From: CAMYLY01 sp039587215
GTDB taxonomy: Bacteria; Gemmatimonadota; Gemmatimonadetes; Gemmatimonadales; GWC2-71-9
Direction of reading: 5' to 3'
DNA length: 41,403 bases
NCBI GenBank assembly: GCA_039587215.1
Contig: JBDHIW010000019.1
Span: forward strand, 1 to 41,403
Both the position numbers and the translations under genes were made by a program. How positions within the stretch are numbered: the first letter of the stretch is position 1; every line of letters begins with the position of its first letter. Positions 34,584 to 41,403 of this stretch are shown one piece after another. The notes below the pieces were generated by a model. That model saw nothing but the letters and a program-made list of their open reading frames with translations, was not told where the DNA came from and did not search any database.

Positions 34584-35017
34584 CGCTCGAGCACCAAGGT
34601 GACCGGGCCGTCGTTGATGAGCGACACCTGCATCGCAGCGCCGAAGACGCCGGTCGCGACGGAGAGCCCCCGGTCGCGCAGCAACGCCACGAACGTCTCG
34701 AACAGCCGCTCGGCCGTCGCCGGGTCGGCGGCACCGACGAACGACGGCCGGCGGCCCTTGCGTGCGTCCCCGTAGAGTGTGAACTGCGACACGACCAAGA
34801 GACTCCCACCCACGTCGGTCACGGAGCGGTTCATCTTCTGCTCGTCATCGGGGAAGAGCCGGAGTCCGTAGATCTTGTCCGCCATCCACCGCAACGCGTC
34901 GTCGCCGTCGTCGGGGGCGAACCCGGCCAGAACCAGGAATCCGTGACCGATCGCCCCCACCGTGTCGCCGTCGACGGCGACGGCGGCTTCGCGCACCCGT
35001 TGGAGCACGACCCTCAC
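34580..35017 (-). CDS. dtd: D-aminoacyl-tRNA deacylase
   Basis: The 145-residue protein matches Dtd, which removes D-amino acids (and glycine mischarged on tRNA-Ala) from tRNA. Visible motifs are the start VRVVLQRVREAAVAVDG, the catalytic-site SQFTLYGDARKGRRPSF and the cross-subunit GPVTLVLE at the C-terminus (I-N-D-G-P form). The start is GTG, 12 bases after the glmS stop. Confidence 0.96.
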   Translation of the reverse strand: MRVVLQRVREAAVAVDGDTVGAIGHGFLVLAGFAPDDGDDALRWMADKIYGLRLFPDDEQKMNRSVTDVGGSLLVVSQFTLYGDARKGRRPSFVGAADPATAERLFETFVALLRDRGLSVATGVFGAAMQVSLINDGPVTLVLER

Positions 35018-35029
35018 GGGCCCCTCGCG

Positions 35030-36856
35030 CTACTCGACGGTAACGGACTTGGCCAGGTTGCGAGGGCGATCCACGTCGCACCCGCGGCGGACTGCCGTGT
35101 AATAGGCGAACAGCTGGAGCGGCAGTACCGTCAGCACCGGGCTCAGGAAGTCCATGGTCTCCGGAATCGTGAGCGTATGGTCGGCCAGCGCCGTGATCAC
35201 CTCGTCACCCTCGGTGACGACGGCCAGCACTTTCCCGCCGCGGGCGCGCACTTCCTCGAGGTTGGACACGATCTTCGAGTGCACCGCGTCCCGCGGCGCC
35301 ACGAAGATGACCGGCATGAACTCGTCGATGAGCGCGATCGGGCCGTGCTTCATCTCGGCCGCCGGGTACCCCTCGGCGTGAATGTAGGAGATCTCCTTGA
35401 GCTTGAGCGCGCCCTCCAGTGCGACGGGGAAGTTGTATCCGCGGCCCAGGTACAGCGCGTTCTGCGCGCGCATGAACGTCTCGGCAAGGCGGGAAACGCG
35501 GGGCGCTCCCTTGAGGACCAGCTCCACCTGCTCGGGTAGCCGCTTCAGCGCCTGAACGATTTCGCGTCCCTGCAGCACCGACAGCGCCCGCAGGCGCCCC
35601 AGGCGCAGCGTGAACAGCACCAGCGCGATGATCTGAGAGGTGAAGGCCTTGGTGCTCGCGACACCGATCTCGGGACCGGCGTGGATGTAAATGCCGCCGT
35701 CCACCTCACGCGCGATCGTGCTGCCGACCACGTTCACGATGCCGACGGTCCGAGCGCCGCGGTGCTTCGCCTCGCGAAGCGCCGCGAGCGTGTCGGCCGT
35801 CTCGCCGCTCTGCGAGATGCCGATCACCAGCGTCTTGTCGTCCAGCACTGCGTTGCGGTAGCGCAACTCGGACGCGTACTCCACCTCGACCGGAATCCGC
35901 GCAAGCTCCTCCAGCACGTACTCGCCGATGAGGGCCGAGTGCCACGACGTGCCGCAGGCCGTGAGGACGATCCGTTCGATCGAGAGCAGCTCCTTGTCCG
36001 TCATGTTGAGGCCCGACAGCTTGGCCGTGCCCTCTTCCTCGAGCAGCCGTCCGCTCAGGGCGGTCTCGATGCTCTCCGGCTGCTCCAGGATTTCCTTCAG
36101 CATGAAGTGCGGGTGCCCGCCGCGCTCGATGGTACCGAGATCCCAATCCAGCTCCACGGACGGCTTGTCGATCTCGGTCGAGTCGAGGTCCAGCACCTGG
36201 TGTCCGCCCGGCCGGAGGACCGCGATCTCACCGTCGTCGAGGTAGACGACCGTTCGGGTGTGCTCCAGCACGGCCGCGGCATCGGATGCCACGAACTGCT
36301 CACCGTCCCCGACGCCGATCAGCAATGGCGACCCGTTGCGCGCCGCCACTAGGACGTCCGGCTCCCGCTCCGAGATCACGGCGATTCCGTAGGCGCCCTC
36401 CACCTCCTGGAGCGCCGCTGCGACCGCGTCGACCAGCGAGCCGCGATAGAACTGTTCGATCAGGTGCGACAGCACCTCGGTATCCGTATCCGACCGGAAC
36501 GTGTGCCCGCGCTCCTTCAGCGCTTCGCGGAGCGTTCCCGCGTTCTCGATGATCCCGTTGTGGACCAGGGCCACCGTCCCGCCGCAGTCGATGTGCGGGT
36601 GGGCGTTGGCCTGGTTCGGGACGCCATGAGTCGCCCATCGCGTGTGGGCGATTCCCAGGAAGGCTTCCAGGTTCCGCGGAGCGATGTGCTCGCGCAGGCT
36701 GCTCACCCGCCCCGCCACGCGCTCCACCATGAGTCCGCCCTCCTGCACGAGGGCCACACCTGCCGAGTCGTAGCCCCGGTACTCGAGCCGGGCCAGGCCC
36801 TCGAGCAGCATCGGCGTCGCATTCCGCCGCCCCACGTATCCGACAATGCCACACAT
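35030..36856 (-). CDS. glmS: glutamine-fructose-6-phosphate aminotransferase (isomerizing)
   Basis: The 608-residue enzyme makes glucosamine-6-phosphate, the first step to UDP-GlcNAc. Cys2 of MCGIVGYVG is the glutaminase nucleophile, and the N-terminal domain shows the EYRGYDSAG and HTRWATHG segments. Two SIS sugar-isomerase domains follow (LTACGTSWHS, GISQSGETADT, IHAGPEIGVASTKAFTSQ), ending with the typical NLAKSVTVE. ATG 36856 is fixed by the need for Cys2. The gene starts 2 bases after the glmM stop, so there is no room for a glmS ribozyme or other leader element. Confidence 0.98.
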   Translation of the reverse strand: MCGIVGYVGRRNATPMLLEGLARLEYRGYDSAGVALVQEGGLMVERVAGRVSSLREHIAPRNLEAFLGIAHTRWATHGVPNQANAHPHIDCGGTVALVHNGIIENAGTLREALKERGHTFRSDTDTEVLSHLIEQFYRGSLVDAVAAALQEVEGAYGIAVISEREPDVLVAARNGSPLLIGVGDGEQFVASDAAAVLEHTRTVVYLDDGEIAVLRPGGHQVLDLDSTEIDKPSVELDWDLGTIERGGHPHFMLKEILEQPESIETALSGRLLEEEGTAKLSGLNMTDKELLSIERIVLTACGTSWHSALIGEYVLEELARIPVEVEYASELRYRNAVLDDKTLVIGISQSGETADTLAALREAKHRGARTVGIVNVVGSTIAREVDGGIYIHAGPEIGVASTKAFTSQIIALVLFTLRLGRLRALSVLQGREIVQALKRLPEQVELVLKGAPRVSRLAETFMRAQNALYLGRGYNFPVALEGALKLKEISYIHAEGYPAAEMKHGPIALIDEFMPVIFVAPRDAVHSKIVSNLEEVRARGGKVLAVVTEGDEVITALADHTLTIPETMDFLSPVLTVLPLQLFAYYTAVRRGCDVDRPRNLAKSVTVE

Positions 36857-36858
36857 GT

Positions 36859-38211
36859 TCAGTTCCGTCCGTCGAGAGTGATACGCGCCCGCTCCACGAG
36901 AGCGTGCGCGCTGGCCTCGTCCGGGGCCTCGGCAATGAGCCGGATCACCGGCTCCGTGCCCGATGGCCGAACGTGCAACCAACAGTCTTCCCAAGCAAAT
37001 CGCAGGCCGTCCTGGCGGTCGATCTGCGCATCGTGCAATTCCCGCTCGAGACTGCGGTACACATCATCTAAGTCATTACTGCGAGGAACTTTAGCCTTGA
37101 CGATACTGTAGCGAGGAGCCCCGTCGACGATGCCGGACACCGTGGTACCGGCCCTGGCCACGAGATCCAAAACCAGCGCGACGGCGAGCGGCGCGTCGCG
37201 GCCCAGGTGAAACCCGGGGAGCATGACCCCGCCATTCCCCTCGCCCCCCACGACCGCGCCGTGCGCCCGCAGGCCCCGGGCGACGTTGGCCTCGCCCACC
37301 GGCACCCGGATCACCGGGCTGCCCGTCGCCGCTGCGGCATCGTCCACCACGAGCGAAGTGGACAGGTTCACGACGACCGGCCCGGCTGTGCGATCGAGCA
37401 CCGACCGCACCGCAAACGCGAGCGTGTAGTCCTCGCCGATCGGGCGCCCAGTCTCGTCGGTCACCGCCAACCGGTCTCCGTCGGGGTCGATGGCCATCCC
37501 AATGTCCGCCTCCGCCGAGCGCACGAGCGCCGTGAGTCCGCCGAGGTTGGCCGGCACGGGCTCGGGCTCCCGCGGGAACTGCCCGTCGGTCTCGAGGTCC
37601 ATCCCCACGACCGTGCAACCGAGGCGGCGCAGCAGTTCCGGGACGATGGCGCCGCCGACCCCCCTGACGCAGTCGATCGCAACCGTGAACCCCCGGTCGC
37701 GGATCGCGGCGGCGTCGACGAACGAAATCGCCAGCACCTGAGCGATGTGGCGCTCGATCGCCGCGTCGTCCGGCCGCAGCTCACCCGCGGGTTCCACATC
37801 GGGCACCGCATCCCCGTCGGCGAGCGCGAACAACTGCGCCGCCCGCTCGCGGTCCAGAAACAGCCCGTCCGGACCCACGAACTTGAGCGCGTTCCATTCG
37901 ATGGGATTGTGGCTCGCGGTGATCACGATGCCCCCGGCTGCCCCGTGGTGTTCGACGGCGAGCTGTACGGTCGGTGTCGGGACGATCCCGCAGCTCACTA
38001 CATCCATCCCGACCGCGCGGAGGGCGTCCGACGCCGCTCGCGCGTATTCCTCACCCGACGCCCGCGAATCGCGACCGACGACGACGGCACGGCCGGCGTC
38101 CCGGCACAACACGCCGAATGCGCGGGCGTACCGCGCGATGATCTCCGGACTCAGATCGATGCCGACGAGTCCCCGGACGCCGGAGACGCTTCGCATCAGC
38201 GTCCCGCTCAC
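36859..38211 (-). CDS. glmM: phosphoglucosamine mutase
   Basis: The roughly 450-residue alpha-D-phosphohexomutase has the phosphoserine loop ITASHNP (S100), the metal loop DPDGDR, the sugar loop GEGNGGV and the phosphate loop RPSGTEPVIR, as expected for GlmM, which turns glucosamine-6-phosphate into glucosamine-1-phosphate. Pairing with glmS supports this over phosphomannomutase. GTG 38211 was chosen because AGAGGA stands about 7 bases upstream; ATG 38196 (MRSVSGVRG) is a close alternative and GTG 38262 a longer one. It is the first gene of glmM-glmS-dtd-maf and is divergent from the PLP-enzyme gene. Confidence 0.95.
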   Translation of the reverse strand: MSGTLMRSVSGVRGLVGIDLSPEIIARYARAFGVLCRDAGRAVVVGRDSRASGEEYARAASDALRAVGMDVVSCGIVPTPTVQLAVEHHGAAGGIVITASHNPIEWNALKFVGPDGLFLDRERAAQLFALADGDAVPDVEPAGELRPDDAAIERHIAQVLAISFVDAAAIRDRGFTVAIDCVRGVGGAIVPELLRRLGCTVVGMDLETDGQFPREPEPVPANLGGLTALVRSAEADIGMAIDPDGDRLAVTDETGRPIGEDYTLAFAVRSVLDRTAGPVVVNLSTSLVVDDAAAATGSPVIRVPVGEANVARGLRAHGAVVGGEGNGGVMLPGFHLGRDAPLAVALVLDLVARAGTTVSGIVDGAPRYSIVKAKVPRSNDLDDVYRSLERELHDAQIDRQDGLRFAWEDCWLHVRPSGTEPVIRLIAEAPDEASAHALVERARITLDGRN

Positions 38212-38288
38212 GGGAAGGTCCTCTGGGTTCGTAAGTGCATCGGCGAACGTTAGTTGGGGCACGGTGAGGCAGCAACTCGCGCACTCGG

Positions 38289-38318
38289 TTGCCGAAAGCG
38301 ATTCCGGACGTGTACGTT
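38289..38318 (+). promoter_or_regulatory. predicted promoter of the PLP-enzyme gene
   Basis: TTGCCG (38289-38294), an 18-base spacer and TACGTT (38313-38318) lie in the divergent region after glmM. The expected start near 38325 leaves a leader of about 23 bases without a clear Shine-Dalgarno site before the ATG at 38348. Confidence 0.45.
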
Positions 38319-38347
38319 CTCGGGGCGACCCACCCGTTCGAGACCCC

Positions 38348-39520
38348 ATGACCCGCATCTTCGACGACGACCTGACGTTCGCGCTGCCGACACGAGCGGT
38401 GCACGCGGGCCAGGAGCCCGAGGAAATCACCGGCGCCATCATGACGCCGATCTTCCAGACGTCGACCTACGTCCAGCCAGAACTCGGACGGCACAAAGGG
38501 TTCGAGTATGCGCGCACGCGCAATCCGACCCGCGACGCGCTCGAGCGCAACGTCGCCGCCCTCGAGGGCGCGACGCACGGGTTCGCCTTCTCGTCGGGCT
38601 TGGCGGCGACCGACGCCGTCCTCAAGCTGCTCGAGAGCGGCGACCACGTGATCTGCGGCGAGAACGTCTACGGCGGCACCCACCGCCTCATGACGCACAT
38701 CTTCGAGCGACTCGGGCTGCGGTTCACGTTCGTGGACACGCGTGACGTCGACGCGATCGCGGCCGCCCACACACCGAAGACGCGGATGGTGTTCGTCGAG
38801 AGTCCGACGAACCCGATGATGCGGCTCACGGACCTCGAGGCGGTGGCCGCATGGTGTACGGCGCACGAGCTCACGTTCGTCGTGGACAACACCTTCGCCA
38901 CCCCGATCTTTCAGCGTCCGATCGAGCTCGGGGCGGCACTCGTCATCCACTCGACGACCAAGTATCTGAACGGCCACAGCGACATGGTGGGCGGGATGGT
39001 CGTCACGAACGACGGCGAGCTGGCCGACCGGCTCGCGTTCATGCAGAACGCCGCGGGGGCCGTCCCCGGACCTCTCGACTGCTGGCTGGCACTCCGTGGC
39101 ACGAAGACCCTGGCGTTGCGCATGGAACGGCACGACGCGAGCGGGCGCCATCTGGCCCCGTGGCTCGCGGAGCACCCGGCCGTGCGCCAGGTGTACTACC
39201 CCGGCCTTCCCGATCATCCGCAGTACGAGCTGGCCTGCCGGCAGATGACCGGCTTCGGCGGCATGATCTCCATCGAGTTGGGGACCATCGACCGCGCCCG
39301 CGCGATGGTCGAGCGGCTCAAGCTGTTCGCGCTGGCCGAGTCGCTGGGCGGCGTCGAGAGTCTGGTGGGACACCCAGCCTCCATGACGCACGCCAGCGTT
39401 CCCGAGGAGATGCGGCAGACGATGGGGCTCAGTCTCGGCCTCGTCCGCTTGTCGGTCGGCATCGAAGATCTCGGGGATCTGCAGGCGGACCTCGATGCGG
39501 CGCTCGGCGCGGTCGGGTAA
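38348..39520 (+). CDS. cystathionine gamma-synthase/lyase-type PLP-dependent transsulfuration enzyme
   Basis: The 390-residue enzyme belongs to the Cys/Met metabolism PLP family. The PLP lysine is K205 in HSTTKYLNGHSD; Y54 and R56 (EYARTRNPTR), SSGLAATDA and the VFVESPTNP segment are the usual cofactor and substrate contacts. The C-terminal SLGGVESLVGHPASMTHAS is typical. The family includes cystathionine gamma-synthase, gamma-lyase, beta-lyase and methionine gamma-lyase. The sequence fits the gamma-synthase/lyase group best, but the exact reaction cannot be fixed by reading. It acts in the cytoplasm in methionine or cysteine metabolism. Confidence 0.93.
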   Translation: MTRIFDDDLTFALPTRAVHAGQEPEEITGAIMTPIFQTSTYVQPELGRHKGFEYARTRNPTRDALERNVAALEGATHGFAFSSGLAATDAVLKLLESGDHVICGENVYGGTHRLMTHIFERLGLRFTFVDTRDVDAIAAAHTPKTRMVFVESPTNPMMRLTDLEAVAAWCTAHELTFVVDNTFATPIFQRPIELGAALVIHSTTKYLNGHSDMVGGMVVTNDGELADRLAFMQNAAGAVPGPLDCWLALRGTKTLALRMERHDASGRHLAPWLAEHPAVRQVYYPGLPDHPQYELACRQMTGFGGMISIELGTIDRARAMVERLKLFALAESLGGVESLVGHPASMTHASVPEEMRQTMGLSLGLVRLSVGIEDLGDLQADLDAALGAVG

Positions 39521-39600
39521 ACGATCCGAAGTGAAACAAGCCCCCCAGAGGCTCGTACGGTGAACCGACGCTCACGACGTTCGGACGTACGGAGGTAATT

Positions 39601-40620
39601 ATGACTGGCACCCCGACCGACCGCCCCCAGGCCGTACTGGAGAACATCTCTGCGGTGACCTGGGAGCACCCCGCGGATCGCGCCGCGCTGCAGGCGCTGC
39701 GGTCCGTTCCCGGTTTCAACGAAGCGGTCAAGAAGATCGTCGGCTTCTTCGGCGATCGCGGCATTCAACTCATCTTCCAGGCCAATGCGGTGCGCGTGGG
39801 ACCCGAACAGTTCCCGCGGCTGCACTCACTGATGGCCGAGGTCACGACGACGCTGGACTGGCCCGAGCAGCCCGAGCTCTTCGTGACGCAAACGCCGCTC
39901 GTCAATGCGAGCGCGGTCGGTGTCGACCACCCGTTCATCGTCGTGAACTCGGCGACGCTTCGACTGCTCGACGAGCGGGAGACGCGGGTGCTGCTCGGAC
40001 ACGAGCTCGGACACATCATGAGCGGGCACGCGCTCTACCGTACCGTGACGCTCCTGATCCTGCTGTTCGGTTTCCAGAATCTTCCGTTCCTCGCCGGCCT
40101 CGCGCTGCTGCCGATCAAGCTGGCGCTCCTCGAGTGGTATCGGAAAAGCGAGCTGTCGTCCGACCGCGCAGGCCTCCTGGCAAGCCAGGATCCCGAAGCC
40201 GCCCGGAGCATCTTCCTCCGGCTGGCCGGCGGATCCGAGCGCCACGCGGAGGTTCCGCTGCTCGAGGGGATGAATCTCGAGGACTACATGGAGCAGGCGC
40301 GCGCCTACGAGGAGATGGGTGGACCGCTCGACGCGATCTACAAGCTCCTCAACACCGCCGGCATGACTCACCCGTTCCACACTCTGCGGGCCGCCGAACT
40401 CCAGCGATGGATGGATGACGGCCAGTACGATCGGATTCTGGCCGGAGAGTACGTCCATCGCGGCGCGGAGGAGGCCGAGCGTCCCCTGCGGCCCGACCTG
40501 ACCGAAGCCGCGCGGCACTACGCGAACGAAGCGAAGGACACCGTCTCATCCGTGGCAGACGCCGCGCGGCGTGCCGCCTCGGCAGTCTCGGACGCCATCA
40601 AGGACCGACGGCAACCGTGA
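39601..40620 (+). CDS. M48 family zinc metallopeptidase
   Basis: The 339-residue protein has the zinc-binding HELGH motif (H134, E135, H138) and a third ligand E184 in KSELSSDRA with D188, the M48 (HtpX/Ste24-like) pattern. A hydrophobic stretch at about residues 147-175 between these motifs would place the enzyme in or on the membrane. The C-terminal 60 residues form an alanine-rich amphipathic helix (SSVADAARRAASAVSDA). GGAGG stands 6 bases before the ATG. Its role is probably membrane protein quality control, by family. The stop overlaps the GTG of purD (GTGA). Confidence 0.92.
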   Translation: MTGTPTDRPQAVLENISAVTWEHPADRAALQALRSVPGFNEAVKKIVGFFGDRGIQLIFQANAVRVGPEQFPRLHSLMAEVTTTLDWPEQPELFVTQTPLVNASAVGVDHPFIVVNSATLRLLDERETRVLLGHELGHIMSGHALYRTVTLLILLFGFQNLPFLAGLALLPIKLALLEWYRKSELSSDRAGLLASQDPEAARSIFLRLAGGSERHAEVPLLEGMNLEDYMEQARAYEEMGGPLDAIYKLLNTAGMTHPFHTLRAAELQRWMDDGQYDRILAGEYVHRGAEEAERPLRPDLTEAARHYANEAKDTVSSVADAARRAASAVSDAIKDRRQP

Positions 40621-41403
40621 AAATCCTGATCGCGGGCGGCGGCGGGCGCGAACACGCGCTTGCCTGGTCGCTCGCGAAGTCTGCCGACGTCTTCTGTCTG
40701 CCTGGGAATCCAGGAACCGCCCGCCTGGGCACCAACCTCGCCGGGTCTCCCAACACCACCCAGGACGTCGTCGATGCCGTGCGAGCGCACGGCATCGACC
40801 TGGTCGTGATCGGACCCGAGGCGCCCCTGGCCGCAGGGCTCGCCGACGCGCTTGCAGCCGTCGGCATCGCGGCCTTCGGCCCCTCGGCGGCCGCTGCCCG
40901 CATCGAGAGCTCAAAGGCCTACGCGAAAAGCCTCATGACCCGCGCGGGCGTCCGGACGGCGGCCAGCACCACCTTTTCCGACCCCGCAGAGGCCGCGGCA
41001 TACATCGACGCCCACGCCGAACCGCTGGTAGTCAAAGCATCGGGGCTCGCCGCGGGCAAAGGTGCGGTCGTGTGTCTCACGCGTGCCGAAGCGCGCGCCG
41101 CGTCCGATGCGATGTTCGACGGCCGATTCGGCGACGCCGGTCGCGAGGTGGTCATCGAGGCGTTTCTCGAAGGCGAGGAGTTGTCGATCTTCGCGGTAAC
41201 CGACGGCGAGCAGGCGATGCTCCTGCCGGCGGCACAGGACCACAAGCGGTTGGGTGAAGGCGACACCGGACCCAACACCGGCGGAATGGGCGCGTACACC
41301 CCGGTCTCCATCGCCACGCCCCAGCTCCTCGAGAGGGCCCGCAGCGAGATCGTGACCCCTGTCCTCACGCAGATGGCGGCGGAGGACACGCCGTTCCGGG
41401 GCG
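40617..41403 (+). CDS. purD: phosphoribosylamine-glycine ligase, 3'-truncated
   Basis: The first 262 residues of PurD (GAR synthetase, purine biosynthesis) are present; the gene runs off the window. It begins VKILIAGGGGREHALAWSL, and shows VVIGPEAPLAAGLADAL, the ATP-grasp segment VVKASGLAAGKGAVV, and the substrate and metal region AQDHKRLGEGDTGPNTGGMG. The start is GTG overlapping the M48 stop as GTGA. The visible part has no stop or frameshift and normal family motifs. Confidence 0.96.
   Translation, partial: MKILIAGGGGREHALAWSLAKSADVFCLPGNPGTARLGTNLAGSPNTTQDVVDAVRAHGIDLVVIGPEAPLAAGLADALAAVGIAAFGPSAAAARIESSKAYAKSLMTRAGVRTAASTTFSDPAEAAAYIDAHAEPLVVKASGLAAGKGAVVCLTRAEARAASDAMFDGRFGDAGREVVIEAFLEGEELSIFAVTDGEQAMLLPAAQDHKRLGEGDTGPNTGGMGAYTPVSIATPQLLERARSEIVTPVLTQMAAEDTPFRG

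Noticed and set aside
36857..36858. Possible glmS ribozyme or leader before glmS
   Set aside because: Only two bases separate glmM and glmS, leaving no room for one.

Overview
The window is one contiguous piece (apart from a 6-N gap at 18396-18401) of a very GC-rich, densely coded bacterial chromosome. The gene content best fits a Gemmatimonadota bacterium: a large DUF5916/CBM9-like outer-membrane protein, a PknB-type kinase with a membrane segment and helical tail, a PilB ATPase ending in a receiver domain, Omp85-like barrels and secreted lipoproteins of a diderm cell. This assignment is inference from gene content; there is no rRNA. The N run and several broken or startless reading frames suggest a draft or metagenome-derived assembly.

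Layout. 1-4981 (+): end of an ABC exporter ATPase, its permease, a quinone-oxidoreductase-like enzyme, a secreted EEP-family phosphatase/nuclease, a serine hydrolase and a secreted DUF1028 protein, mostly joined by ATGA overlaps. 4991-8697 (-): DUF5916 outer-membrane protein followed by an Fe-S-type PD-(D/E)XK nuclease. 8750-12688 (+): the most unusual part, a promoter followed by an asparagine-synthetase-like ligase, a radical SAM enzyme and a flavin-dependent halogenase-like protein with 15- and 7-nt gaps. 12678-16701: a small membrane protein (-), a PlsC acyltransferase (+), a secreted trypsin-like protease (+), and a GntR regulator plus slipin pair (-). 16832-19455 (+): Ser/Thr kinase (frame broken near 17860), then a BamA-like barrel whose start falls in the N gap. 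19505-19586: tRNA-Leu(UAG). 19629-20312 (-): CDP-alcohol phosphatidyltransferase. 20539-24952 (+): tig-clpP-clpX-engB and a secreted unknown. 25034-25855 (+): hexapeptide acyltransferase. 25874-30260 (-): outer-membrane protein, then PilB-receiver fusion. 30312-34029 (+): lipoprotein, trpE, FHA-GAF-adenylate cyclase. 34011-38211 (-): glmM-glmS-dtd-maf. 38348-41403 (+): Cys/Met PLP enzyme, M48 peptidase and truncated purD.

How the genes work together. Trigger factor, ClpP, ClpX and EngB form a protein folding, proteolysis and ribosome assembly block. GlmM and GlmS act around glucosamine-6-phosphate on the way to UDP-GlcNAc, in one operon with the housekeeping enzymes Dtd and Maf. The ligase/radical SAM/halogenase-like trio looks like a compact biosynthetic module with no recognised product; it is the best candidate here for an undescribed system. 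No CRISPR array, insertion sequence, prophage or integrase was seen, and no gene-free stretch exceeds 300 bases.
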